From UBA11865 sp041570195 (GTDB lineage Bacteria; Chloroflexota; Anaerolineae; Promineifilales; Promineifilaceae), in the NCBI GenBank assembly GCA_041570195.1, contig JBFFWQ010000009.1, forward strand, positions 21,098-85,097: a stretch of DNA of 64,000 nt. Reading direction: 5' to 3'. Shown here piece after piece: positions 8,698 through 17,727 of this stretch. Under the pieces are notes generated by a model. The model saw nothing but the letters and a program-made list of their open reading frames with translations. It had not been told where the DNA came from and made no database searches. A program made the position numbers and the translations under genes. Each line of letters opens with the position of its first letter. Within the stretch, counting starts at the first letter, position 1.

Positions 8698-10988
8698 TGA
8701 TAGTTACTGGCCTGAGTTGGATCGAGCGCCGTTTGCGACCGGCCGATGGTTGGCTGCCGTTCTTGTTGCTGCTGGCCATAATCTTGATCCTAACGCTGGC
8801 CGTGGTCGACGCGGATTGGGTGCCCGAGGTGTCGATCGTATTCGTGACCGGGTTCACAGGTTTGGCGCTTGGCATAGCTTTGGCCAGGCGGCCGCTAGGC
8901 TGGTTGCCTGCCTGGCTACTCATCATCGCTTACGGCTTGGCTTTGACGACGGTACTGTTGGGGCGGCTGGCGCCGCCGCCAAACGTCGTGCTCCGCGGCT
9001 GGACGCCTATCAGCGAACACATCAGGCGGAATTGGGGCCTGTTCATTGACCGGGCTGGCGGCTGGTTGGCGATTGCCCTGGGCGAGGGGCGCAGCGAAGA
9101 AACCGTCGTCTTTGCCTTCGCCGTGGGCTTGCTGGCCTGGCTATTGGCTGCTTTTGCCGGCTGGACCATCTTTCGCGGGCGCCGGCCATGGGCTAGCCTG
9201 ATCCCGCTAACCCTGGCCCTGGCTCTCAACAACTACTACAGCCAGGCTGAACTATGGTACGTGCCGATCTTCGTCGGCTTGCTTGTGGCCCTCGTGGCGA
9301 CTGTTGGCTACGCCGATCGCGAGGCGGGTTGGACCAGGCGGAAAGTCGATTACTCGGGTGAGATCCGTATCGAGCTCCTGGTTTATAGCGGGGCCATTGC
9401 CTTGTTTCTGTTTTTTGTCGCCACCGCGCTGCCAGCTATCAATTTCCGGGCCATCTCCGACGCCGTCTTGAACCGGCCGGCGGTAGACCAGGCCGAGCGG
9501 ACGCTGGATAGAGTCTTTGCCGGCGTACGTCAGCCGGGCCCGAGTTATCTGGCCGGGGAAGGCGCCCTAGAAGCGGGCGGGAGCCATGGCACCCTGCCGC
9601 GCACCTTCTTGCTAGGTGCGCCGCCTGAACTGTACGAGACGGTCGTCATGACGGCCACAGCGCATGGTGATTCGACTCGTGCAGCACACTGGCGCGGGCT
9701 TAGCTACGATGTATACACCGGCCGTGGTTGGGCCGTATCGGCTGAAAGCCGCGAATCGGTTGCCGCCGGCCAACCTATCCGGCTGCCAGAAATCCTGGCG
9801 ACGACGGCAGTGACCCAGACGATCGTAAGCACCTCAGAATCGGGCCGTATTCGTTATTCCCTTGGTCTTCCCTTACGGTTCGACCAGGCGGTGACGACGC
9901 GCTGGCGTGGACTGGAAGACTTGAGCCGGGTAGAAGGCCAAGGCGGATTTTACACGGCCGTTTCCCGACTCTCTGCGGCGACGCCGGCCGAATTGCGTGA
10001 CGCATCCCTGGCCGAATTATCGCCGGCCTTAAAGGCCCGCTATACGGCATTGCCCGACTCGATCCCCGAGCGCATCCACGCATTGGCCAACCAGGTGGCT
10101 GGGGAATCGGATCTACCGCTCACGCCGTATGATCAGGCCAAAGCCCTCGAAGCTTTCTTGCGCCAATACCCTTATTCGCTGGATGTCGAGCTGCCGCCGG
10201 CCGATAGCGATCCGGTGGACTATTTCCTTTTCGACCTACAGGCCGGCTATTGCGACTATTACGCCTCGGCCATGGTCGTCATGGCCCGCAGCCTGGGCTT
10301 GCCGGCCCGCCTTGCCGCCGGCTACCTGGCCCAACCGGCCGGATCCGACGGGGTGCAAACCATCACCCAGATTAACGCCCATTCCTGGACCGAGGTTTAC
10401 TTTGCCGACTATGGCTGGTTGGAATTTGAACCAACAGCCGCCTTCGCGGCCGAGTCAGCGCCACTTCCAGCGCCCGAGGAGCAAGATGTCTTCGGCTCCG
10501 AAGCGACGCCTTCCCAAAACCCACCGCCAATTCCCGAGCCGGCGCGTGACTATGCCGGTTTCTTTTGGTTGCTTGCTCTCCTTCCACTGCTGCTGGTCGG
10601 CTGGTGGTTCTGGCGGGCGAGGCACCAACCCTGGCAACGACCGGCTGACCGGGCGCAGTGGGCCTATGATCGACTGCAACGCCGAGCCGGCCGGCTGGGG
10701 CAATTAGTCCAAGCCAGTCAAACGCCGGCCGAGTTCTCTGACGCTTTTCTACTTCACCTGGATCACCTGAACCAGCGGCGGTTGGCCCGACGGCTCGATC
10801 TGGTTGAAATCAAGACCGAAATCAGGCAACTGGCGACGGCATTCGCCGGCTGGCAATATGCGCAGCACAAACCACCGATCGGCGAAGTAGCCGACAGCTG
10901 GCGGCGGGTACGCTGGCGGTTGTGGATCTTGAATGTTGGGGAGGACCTGCGGGGCCTGTGGCCCAACAGGCTTAGCAAAAGGGAGTAA
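8697..10988 (+). CDS. TgpA-like membrane transglutaminase-domain protein
   Basis: About 763 residues. The ATG at 8697 overlaps the DUF58 stop (TGATG); a GTG one codon earlier is possible. Roughly seven hydrophobic helices occupy residues 15-260, followed by an extracytoplasmic transglutaminase-like domain and one more helix at about 620-640, then a C-terminal DUF4129-like tail. The catalytic triad is visible: Cys in AGYCDYYASAM (codon 10251), His in NAHSWTEVYF (10380) and Asp in DYGWLEFEPT (10407). By family it would be a cysteine protease or amide-exchange enzyme working on envelope proteins. Translational coupling with DUF58 indicates one functional unit. Confidence 0.9.
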   Translation: MIVTGLSWIERRLRPADGWLPFLLLLAIILILTLAVVDADWVPEVSIVFVTGFTGLALGIALARRPLGWLPAWLLIIAYGLALTTVLLGRLAPPPNVVLRGWTPISEHIRRNWGLFIDRAGGWLAIALGEGRSEETVVFAFAVGLLAWLLAAFAGWTIFRGRRPWASLIPLTLALALNNYYSQAELWYVPIFVGLLVALVATVGYADREAGWTRRKVDYSGEIRIELLVYSGAIALFLFFVATALPAINFRAISDAVLNRPAVDQAERTLDRVFAGVRQPGPSYLAGEGALEAGGSHGTLPRTFLLGAPPELYETVVMTATAHGDSTRAAHWRGLSYDVYTGRGWAVSAESRESVAAGQPIRLPEILATTAVTQTIVSTSESGRIRYSLGLPLRFDQAVTTRWRGLEDLSRVEGQGGFYTAVSRLSAATPAELRDASLAELSPALKARYTALPDSIPERIHALANQVAGESDLPLTPYDQAKALEAFLRQYPYSLDVELPPADSDPVDYFLFDLQAGYCDYYASAMVVMARSLGLPARLAAGYLAQPAGSDGVQTITQINAHSWTEVYFADYGWLEFEPTAAFAAESAPLPAPEEQDVFGSEATPSQNPPPIPEPARDYAGFFWLLALLPLLLVGWWFWRARHQPWQRPADRAQWAYDRLQRRAGRLGQLVQASQTPAEFSDAFLLHLDHLNQRRLARRLDLVEIKTEIRQLATAFAGWQYAQHKPPIGEVADSWRRVRWRLWILNVGEDLRGLWPNRLSKRE

Positions 10989-11082
10989 ACGACTCGTTTC
11001 CAGGATCGATGGCCATTTCACCATATCTCTTTGGCCGGTCAGGGGATATAGTGTTACCATCGCCGCCCAGGAGTGAGTTTGA

Positions 11083-11766
11083 ATGGATTCGAATAACGAA
11101 AACCGTATCGTGGCCATCATCCCGGCCTATAACGAAGGTGCCCGGGTGGGCCCAGTGGTGATCAGCGCAGCTGAGTTCCTACCGGTCCTGCTCGTCGACG
11201 ATGGATCCAGCGATGATACAGTTGTTCAGGCCGAGTCCGCAGGTGCGACCGTCATCCGCCAGCGCCCGAATCAGGGCAAAGGTGCCGCGTTGAGAACCGC
11301 ATTTCGCCAGGTCCTGGTCGAAGGCTATGATGCCGTCATCACCCTGGACGCCGACGGCCAGCATGACCCGGCCGAAATACCCAAGTTTCTGGATTTGTAC
11401 GCGGAAAAGCAACCCGATCTGATCATCGGCCAGCGCCGTTTGCGCCATATGCCGCCTATTCGCCGCCTGGCCAATTATCTCGGACGCAAATCTTTCTCTT
11501 GGGCCATTGGCCAGCCTATCCCCGACAATCAGTCAGGCTACAGGCTGATCAGTCGCCGGCTTCTTGAAGAACTGGAAAGCGGCGAGGAAGAAGGTTTCGA
11601 ATTTGAGATGGAGATGATCGTCATCTGCGTTCGCCGCGGTTATGTTCTGGACTGGGTGCCTATACGCACTATTTACGCCGGGGAGACCAGCCACATCAAT
11701 CCGGTCACTCACTTCACCAACTCGATCCGCATGATCGGCCAGATCCGGCGTACCCGTTCTGGTTGA
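11083..11766 (+). CDS. Family 2 glycosyltransferase (dolichol-phosphate-mannose synthase-like)
   Basis: This 227-residue cytoplasmic GT-A enzyme has the nucleotide-sugar loop VAIIPAYNEG, LLVDDGSSDDT, the NQGKGAALR loop and the metal-binding TLDADGQHDP (DXD-type). The acceptor-site region is GYRLISRRLLEEL. There is no C-terminal membrane pair, so it is the short, soluble type. AGGAG lies 9 nt upstream of the ATG. Relatives transfer a sugar from a nucleotide donor to a polyprenyl phosphate. It follows the transglutaminase gene after 94 bp and may belong to an envelope-building group; donor sugar cannot be told from sequence. Confidence 0.9.
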   Translation: MDSNNENRIVAIIPAYNEGARVGPVVISAAEFLPVLLVDDGSSDDTVVQAESAGATVIRQRPNQGKGAALRTAFRQVLVEGYDAVITLDADGQHDPAEIPKFLDLYAEKQPDLIIGQRRLRHMPPIRRLANYLGRKSFSWAIGQPIPDNQSGYRLISRRLLEELESGEEEGFEFEMEMIVICVRRGYVLDWVPIRTIYAGETSHINPVTHFTNSIRMIGQIRRTRSG

Positions 11767-11833
11767 ACCGAAACCCTGTTGCTTTGTGCTTGGTCATACG
11801 GCAATCGGTGCCGGGCGGTGCTATGGTAAACTC

Positions 11834-12364
11834 ATGATGGGCGTCAAATTGGTTGATGGCGTCAAGAGTTTTCTGCTTGATCTACGTCACAGATCGCTGG
11901 TCGATATGGCCCTGGCCGACGCTGCCCTGGTCTCTGGTCTGGCGGCCGGCCTGGTTGGCCTAGTCGTCTCATTTGGCCTCAAAGGCCTGATACCCGCAAG
12001 GCCGCTAGGCGATCCGCTGCCCCTGATTCTCTCTGTCACCCAGTTAACTCGTGGGTTCCTCTATTTCCAGTGGCAGCCGCCGTTACTGCATCTATTATTT
12101 ACCCTCTTCCTGGGATTGCTGGCGGTTGTCGCTTTGCGCTTCATCGCCCGGCGGATGCCAATCAGGGAGCAAGCCGTGCGCGCGGGCCGGATTGCTGCCC
12201 TCGTCAACGTAGGCGTCGTGACCCTGATGGCCGTAGATGCCCTGATGGTCGGCTTCTGGTACCTGGTGGCCGGCGTGGTCACGATACTGCTAACCGGCTT
12301 CGCAGCCGGATTGGCTGTTACCATCTGGTCCAGAGTTCATAGCGATTCATCCAATGAATACTGA
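11834..12364 (+). CDS. Hypothetical integral membrane protein
   Basis: I do not recognise a family. From ATG 11834 (MMGVKLVDGVKSF) the protein is 176 residues with four clear hydrophobic segments: about 33-52, 80-105, 127-150 and 150-170, separated by short charged loops. The frame is also open from 11786, but the upstream codons overlap a promoter-like TATGGTAAACT (11822-11832), so the later start is preferred. It lies 67 bp after the glycosyltransferase on the same strand. A polytopic accessory protein is likely. Confidence 0.6.
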   Translation: MMGVKLVDGVKSFLLDLRHRSLVDMALADAALVSGLAAGLVGLVVSFGLKGLIPARPLGDPLPLILSVTQLTRGFLYFQWQPPLLHLLFTLFLGLLAVVALRFIARRMPIREQAVRAGRIAALVNVGVVTLMAVDALMVGFWYLVAGVVTILLTGFAAGLAVTIWSRVHSDSSNEY

Positions 12365-12423
12365 ACCCCAATCCTGGCAATCCTGTCCAATCTTCTGTTA
12401 AGCGCCACAACTACGCGGGAACA

Positions 12424-15180
12424 CTAGTCAAGTTCATTCACTAGTTGTTTGAGCCTGGTTGCCGGATTTTGGCCAAGGTCAAAGACGATCACGCGCCTGT
12501 TTGCTTCCCTCAGCGCCTGGGCGTCGCCCAGGGCCTGGGCCGTTTTTAATACCCCGAAGCTAATGACCGAAGTCATTTCGCCCGCTTCGTCAGGAATGGC
12601 TACGTCCTGCTTAGCCTCACTGACGAATTGAACGAATAGCCCGTTGCCGCCGTCGCCTTTGTGCAACTGGCCAGTGGAATGTAAGAAGCGCGGGCCATAC
12701 CCCATGGTTGTTGCCAAGTGCGTCCTGTCGCGCAGCTCCAATTGCAAGGCCCGTAGAGCGGCTTCGCTATCCGGGGTAGGTTGGATGTAAGCTTGCAGGC
12801 TGATGTAGTCGCCTGATTGGGCCTGGGCTAGAAAAGTAGCCAACGCCTCGACGCTGAGCGCCTTCGTGTCGCCGGCCGGCAGCCGGCCGTCTTGCTCATA
12901 GCTGGTTACCATGGCCCTGGCCAGCACTTTGGCTGATTCTACGTTGGGCTGGTCAAATGGTTGGATGCCCAGGATATGGCCAGCGACAGCCGTGGCCATC
13001 TCCCACAAGAAGAATTGGCCGCCCATGTCGTAACGATCCTTCAGCCGCAGCGTAACCAGCGGTTGCCCGGCCGACTCCAGTGCGGCGACGGCATCGTCGT
13101 GAGTCGTGTCGCCGTCCAGGCGCAGATAGAAGAAAAGCCGATCGTCACCGTAGACTTCAGGCGAACCAACCGGCTCGCCGACGATGGGCAGGATACCCTT
13201 GCCCTCCTTGCCGGTGCTTTCGGCTATCAATTGCTCGATCCAATCGCCGAAGTTGGCCAGGCCCGGCGAGCTGATCAACGTGATCTTGTCCCGACCGGCC
13301 TTAGCCAAGACGCCCATGATGGCTCCCAGCCGGCCGCCCAGATTGTCGCCGTCGATCACGTCGTTGCAGCTTTCGCTGTTGCAGGCCATGATCTGGGCCC
13401 GGCTCAGCAGCAGTGATAGGTCTATGCCAGCCAGGCCGGCCGGCGCCAGGCCGAAGAAAGATAGCGCGGCATAGCGGCCGCCGATATTCGGGTCATTCAA
13501 GAAAATCTCCCGAAAGTGATGACGATCGGCCAGCTTGTGCAGCCTACTGCCCCGGTCGGTGACGGCCACAAAATGGTCGCCTGCAACTTTCCGGCCGACG
13601 CGTTCAGCGGTCAGATTGTAGAAGACCTTGAAGAACGACAGCGTCTCAACAGTGCCGCCGGACTTGGTGGAGACCATGAACAGAGTCGTGGCCGGATCCA
13701 AGCTATCGGCAAAATGAAGCACGGCCCCCGGATCGGTACTGTCCAGAACGTGCAAGGTCAGGCCATCATGATCGTGACCGAAGGCTTTAGAGAAGACGTC
13801 GGGCGCCAGGCTGGAACCGCCCATACCCAGCACCAGGGCGTGAGTATAGCCTTCCTCTCGAACGCTTTTAAGTAGGGCCTGGATTCTTTCAATGCTGTCG
13901 CTCATGATCTCGGGTGAATGCAGCCAGCCCAGCCGATTGCTAACTTCATTCGGGTCTTCGGCCCAGACTGTATGGTCGTGCACCCAAATGCGGCGCATGA
14001 TCTCCTGTTCTTTGATCTGGAACAGCGCTTTGTCCACGGCTGGCTGGTAATCGCCAAGCGCCGCCTCAAAAGGAGAACTAGCCTGTTGCAATTGGGCGAC
14101 CTTGCCCGCGATGGTTTCCAAGAGGGCCTCGAAAGGCCTGGCGAACTTGGCTACTCCTTCGCGCTGCAGCCGCTCAGTGATGGCATCCAGATCAATGCCT
14201 AGCCCGGCCAACTGGGCCAGTTGAGCCTCTGCTTCGGCCAATTTATCCGTCACGGTGACTGCCGGTTTGCCGTGATCGAGGAAAGCCGCCAAGGTAGCCG
14301 GCGGCAGTGTGTTGACCGTATCCGGCCCGATCAACTCGTCGACATACATGGTGTCGGGATAGTTAGCATCCTTGGTGCTGGTGCTGGCCCACAATACGCG
14401 CTGCACCCGGCCGCCCCGCCTGGTCAAGTTCTCCCAGCGTGAACCCTTGAAGGTTTGCCGGAAGCGTTCGTAGGTCACTTTGGCATTGGCGATAGCGGCT
14501 TTGCCCGCCAGCGTGCTGGCCAACTCATCGCCCAGGGCTGCCAACTTGGCGTCAACGGCCGAGTCGATCCGGCTAAGGAAAAAGGAAGCCACTGAGGCCA
14601 CCTGGCTGGGGTCACCGCCATTCGCCACCAGCTGTTCCAGGCCGCTGATGTAGGCTTCGGCCACGGCGTCGTAATGGGCTAGGGAGAACATCAGGGTCAC
14701 GTTGACATTGATGCCCTCGCCGATCAAGGTCTTTATGGCCGCGACGCCGGCCGGCGTGGCCGGAACCTTGATCATCAGATTCGGCCGGTCCACCAGTGCG
14801 TATAGGCGCCGGGCCTCTTCCACCGTGCTTTCCGTATCGTCGGCTAACTCTGGGCTCACCTCCAGGCTAACATAGCCGTCGTCGCCGGCCGTCCGCTCAA
14901 AAACAGGGCGCAGCGCGTCGGCCGCCGCCTGTATATCCTCGACCGCCAGTGCTTCGTAAATGTGGATTGCCGGCAGGCCGGCCGCGCCCAAGTCGCGTAG
15001 GGCCGCATCATAGTCCTCGCTGCCGGCGATAGCAGCGGCGAAAATGGCTGGATTGGACGTCACGCCGCTAACCCCGTTGTTAATTACTTCCTGCAATTCG
15101 CCCGACTCGATAAAAGCCCGGCGAATATAATCAAGCCATATGGACTGGCCAAGACCGGCCAATCTGTGTATTTTGTTCAT
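12424..15180 (-). CDS. tal-pgi: Bifunctional transaldolase / glucose-6-phosphate isomerase
   Basis: At 918 residues this is a head-to-tail fusion. The first ~370 residues are transaldolase (GQSIWLDYIRR, NNGVSGVTSNPAIF, LMIKVPATPAGVAAIKTL with the Schiff-base Lys, then SRIDSAVDAKL). The remainder is phosphoglucose isomerase (SDSIERIQALL, GMGGSSLAPDVF, STKSGGTVETL, and a later HLATTMGYGPRFLHSTGQLHK region cut here for length into HSTGQLHKG). It links sedoheptulose-7-phosphate/glyceraldehyde-3-phosphate exchange with fructose-6-phosphate/glucose-6-phosphate conversion in the cytoplasm. The start has AGGAG 7 nt upstream. Such fusions are known in Chloroflexota and some other phyla. Stand-alone upstream region 15181-15415 separates it from the stress protein gene. 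Confidence 0.95.
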   Translation of the reverse strand: MNKIHRLAGLGQSIWLDYIRRAFIESGELQEVINNGVSGVTSNPAIFAAAIAGSEDYDAALRDLGAAGLPAIHIYEALAVEDIQAAADALRPVFERTAGDDGYVSLEVSPELADDTESTVEEARRLYALVDRPNLMIKVPATPAGVAAIKTLIGEGINVNVTLMFSLAHYDAVAEAYISGLEQLVANGGDPSQVASVASFFLSRIDSAVDAKLAALGDELASTLAGKAAIANAKVTYERFRQTFKGSRWENLTRRGGRVQRVLWASTSTKDANYPDTMYVDELIGPDTVNTLPPATLAAFLDHGKPAVTVTDKLAEAEAQLAQLAGLGIDLDAITERLQREGVAKFARPFEALLETIAGKVAQLQQASSPFEAALGDYQPAVDKALFQIKEQEIMRRIWVHDHTVWAEDPNEVSNRLGWLHSPEIMSDSIERIQALLKSVREEGYTHALVLGMGGSSLAPDVFSKAFGHDHDGLTLHVLDSTDPGAVLHFADSLDPATTLFMVSTKSGGTVETLSFFKVFYNLTAERVGRKVAGDHFVAVTDRGSRLHKLADRHHFREIFLNDPNIGGRYAALSFFGLAPAGLAGIDLSLLLSRAQIMACNSESCNDVIDGDNLGGRLGAIMGVLAKAGRDKITLISSPGLANFGDWIEQLIAESTGKEGKGILPIVGEPVGSPEVYGDDRLFFYLRLDGDTTHDDAVAALESAGQPLVTLRLKDRYDMGGQFFLWEMATAVAGHILGIQPFDQPNVESAKVLARAMVTSYEQDGRLPAGDTKALSVEALATFLAQAQSGDYISLQAYIQPTPDSEAALRALQLELRDRTHLATTMGYGPRFLHSTGQLHKGDGGNGLFVQFVSEAKQDVAIPDEAGEMTSVISFGVLKTAQALGDAQALREANRRVIVFDLGQNPATRLKQLVNELD

Positions 15181-15415
15181 GAATTACTCCTCGATTGAGA
15201 TAGGACGCAACATGATTAGTCCGTCTCAAAGAATCCAGGCGTTTCGTGGCAAGCGAAATCTGGTCGCCCATAAAAAAGGAGCCTGGCTTCTAATCGCGTT
15301 GATGGTTGTTGGTCGGGTGCAAGTGAAAAGTTGCGGCCGCAGGTCAGATGTGTAGCCGGTATCGTAAGACATTGTACCACACAGGTGGCTTGTTTAACGT
15401 GGGGCTACTTACGAG

Positions 15416-15898
15416 CTACTTGCGAGTATCGGCCGTGTCGCCCGGCTGGTACTGCTCCACCACTTCCCCTTCATGGACTACGAAAACCTCGATGCCGAAT
15501 TCACTGACCATCGTTTGGGCGAGGTGGCTGATAAATTGAACCGTGGTGATCGCCGCGTCGTGGGCCGGGCGGCCGAGCACTAGGGTCGTCACTGCCCGTT
15601 CTCTTATCACCGCTCTCAGCGCGTCTCGGAACCGGCCGTGCCGGATAAGCCGCTCTGATTCTACACCAACCTTTCTGGCCCGCTCTTGGGCCAGGGCCAG
15701 TAGAAACTCGCCCAGATCGTCCAGCTCGGCCTCCAAGATGTCGACCCGCACCGGCCCACCCAGGCGGTCAAGGAAACTGACGTTGGTGACATACAAAAAG
15801 AGCAGGGGAGCATGCCGTTCACGGGCCAGCTCGCTGGCCAGATCCTGGTTTCGATATGTCGTGTCGCCGCCTCGCGTAGGGTAAAGAACTGTCGCCAT
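15416..15898 (-). CDS. Universal stress protein family (UspA-like)
   Basis: The 160-residue protein has the alpha/beta UspA layout: first strand MATVLYPTRGGD, LLFLYVTNVSFLD, then an interrupted nucleotide-site strand TTLVLGRPAHD and a C-terminal strand IEVFVVHEGEVVE. The classical ATP-binding G2xG9xGS/T motif is not clearly present, so it may belong to the non-ATP class. It follows the ion transporter by only 18 bp on the same strand, so the pair is probably one transcript; Usp domains often regulate Na+/H+ or SLC13-type transporters. Confidence 0.7.
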   Translation of the reverse strand: MATVLYPTRGGDTTYRNQDLASELARERHAPLLFLYVTNVSFLDRLGGPVRVDILEAELDDLGEFLLALAQERARKVGVESERLIRHGRFRDALRAVIRERAVTTLVLGRPAHDAAITTVQFISHLAQTMVSEFGIEVFVVHEGEVVEQYQPGDTADTRK

Positions 15899-15916
15899 GT
15901 CCTCTTCACCTTTCCA

Positions 15917-17650
15917 CTACAATACAAATCGTATCAGAAGCCACAAAAAACCGACAGCCAGGGTCAAGTATGTGACCGGCAGACCCACCTTGAGAAAGGC
16001 GCCGAAAGCCATCGGCCGGCCTGCCTGGGCCGTGATGCCGGCCGTGACCAGATTGGCCTCAGCGCCGACCAGCGAGCCATTACCACCCATCGCCGCTCCC
16101 ATGGACAGGGCATAGAACAGCACCTTGCTGTCGACCCCGGGAATGGTCACCGTTAGAAAGTCGGCCACTGGCAACATCGACGCCGCCAGGGGGATGTTGG
16201 CGATGAATACCGATAACGTGCCCACGCCAAAGACCATGATAAAAATGGCCGTAACCAGGCTGTCGCCCACTATCTGGCTAATAGCCTCAGCGATAAGGCT
16301 GATGAGCCCAACTTCCTGCACCGCGCCGACGACCATAAACAGGGCCATGAAGAAGACCAGCGTTGTCCAGTCCACGGCGGTGATCATCTTGTGGATATCC
16401 GGTTTGAGCCAGATCAGCAGCGCCGTCGCTCCGATCAGGGCCGGCACGGCCGGCACGATATGAAACTGTTCGCCGACGACGAAACCGGCCAGGATCAAGA
16501 AAAAGACCAGGCCGGATTTTCTGAGCGCGTTCGGGTGCTCAATACGCGCGTTTTCTTCGAGCAACTGGTATAGGCTGGGCGAAATGCCGCCGCTCTGTTT
16601 GCGCCACTCGGCCCGATAGTGCCACAGCACATAGAGCGCCATGACGACCAAGGCGGCGACTACGCCAACCGTTTGGTTAGCCAGGAAGTCGGTGAAGCCG
16701 ATGCCGGCGTGAGCACCGATGAGGATGTTGGTCGGCGTGCCGATGAGGGTACTGATCCCGCCCACGTTGGAGGCCAGGACCTCTGGGATGATCAGCGCCA
16801 GTGGGTTGATGCCAATGGCCAGGGCGATCTGTAGGCTGATGGGCGTCATCAGTAACATAGTCGTGAAATTATCCAACAAAGCCGAGGCCACGGCCGTGAC
16901 ACCCATCAAAATCAGGACCAACAGCCAGGCCCGGCCGCGACTCAGACGATATGCCTGGAAAGCAGTCCATTGAAAGATACCGGTACCTTCGATGACGGCG
17001 ATGACGATCATCATGGCCATAATCAGGAAAATCACTTCCCAATTGATATAGGTTAGAGCTCGTTCAAAATTGATGATGTACAGATCTGGCCAGACCACGA
17101 CGGCCGCGAAAGAGACCAGGAAAACGGCCGAGATACCGGCAAGAGCGGCGGTCGTGCTGTGCAGCTTCTCCAGGGCGATTATGGCCAAAACGCCGGCGAA
17201 AATGATCGCCGCCGCCCAAAAGCCGGCCGTGATTTTGCGTTGCAATTCCAGTTCGCCCAGGCTAAAAGTGCCGGTCACGATCAAATCGGCCAACTCAGCT
17301 GGATCCAGGGCGATGACTTCGCTCTCAAAGTGGGGTCGTTCGATGTTGAAATGCAGGCCGATCAAAGGCTCTTCCACCAGGATCAAACCCCAGTTGCCGT
17401 CTTCCTGACTCTCGGTCTCGGCCAGAGGTTCTTCCTGGTCCGGCAAGTGGGCTGAGATGTGCGCTTCTGGCACAGGCTGACCCTGGCTGTCTATTAAGCG
17501 GCCGGCGATAACGTAGCCTGGTCCCTCGTTTTCGTCCCCATCCTGGCTGGCCTGCACAGAGCCGGCCGCCGAACATAGCAGGACAAGCAATAAGAGCAGA
17601 GCCGGCAGCGCGTGGCGCCAGCGATACCAATTAATCAATAGCCAGTACAT
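15917..17650 (-). CDS. ArsB/NhaD (SLC13-like) transporter with N-terminal carboxypeptidase-regulatory-like domain
   Basis: The 577-residue protein begins with a cleavable-type signal (hydrophobic HALPALLLLLVLLCSAAGSVQA) shown here only in part as LPALLLLLVLLCSA. Next comes a beta-sandwich domain (about 45-120) with GRLIDSQGQPVPEAHISA, the hallmark of carboxypeptidase regulatory-like folds. From about 135 on there are 11-12 membrane helices with the NhaD/ArsB pattern: LDNFTTMLLMTPI, ASNVGGISTLIGTPTNILIG, and FIANIPLAASMLPV. By family it is a Na+/H+ antiporter or anion transporter. The extracytoplasmic domain is unusual. Tandem dyad repeats lie directly before its start. Confidence 0.85.
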   Translation of the reverse strand: MYWLLINWYRWRHALPALLLLLVLLCSAAGSVQASQDGDENEGPGYVIAGRLIDSQGQPVPEAHISAHLPDQEEPLAETESQEDGNWGLILVEEPLIGLHFNIERPHFESEVIALDPAELADLIVTGTFSLGELELQRKITAGFWAAAIIFAGVLAIIALEKLHSTTAALAGISAVFLVSFAAVVVWPDLYIINFERALTYINWEVIFLIMAMMIVIAVIEGTGIFQWTAFQAYRLSRGRAWLLVLILMGVTAVASALLDNFTTMLLMTPISLQIALAIGINPLALIIPEVLASNVGGISTLIGTPTNILIGAHAGIGFTDFLANQTVGVVAALVVMALYVLWHYRAEWRKQSGGISPSLYQLLEENARIEHPNALRKSGLVFFLILAGFVVGEQFHIVPAVPALIGATALLIWLKPDIHKMITAVDWTTLVFFMALFMVVGAVQEVGLISLIAEAISQIVGDSLVTAIFIMVFGVGTLSVFIANIPLAASMLPVADFLTVTIPGVDSKVLFYALSMGAAMGGNGSLVGAEANLVTAGITAQAGRPMAFGAFLKVGLPVTYLTLAVGFLWLLIRFVL

Positions 17651-17688
17651 TATCGTTCCTGCGCAACGATATCGTTCCTGGGCAACGA
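17651..17688. repeat. Two tandem 19-bp repeats with internal dyad, abutting the transporter start
   Basis: TATCGTTCCTGCGCAACGA (17651-17669) is followed at once by TATCGTTCCTGGGCAACGA (17670-17688). Each copy contains the inverted repeat TCGTT-N7-AACGA. They touch the start codon of the minus-strand transporter gene (17650), so a bound regulator or an RNA hairpin here would affect translation start. Confidence 0.6.
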
Positions 17689-17727
17689 AGTGGACAAAAG
17701 AGACAGTCTTGACTCGGAATCAGTAGT

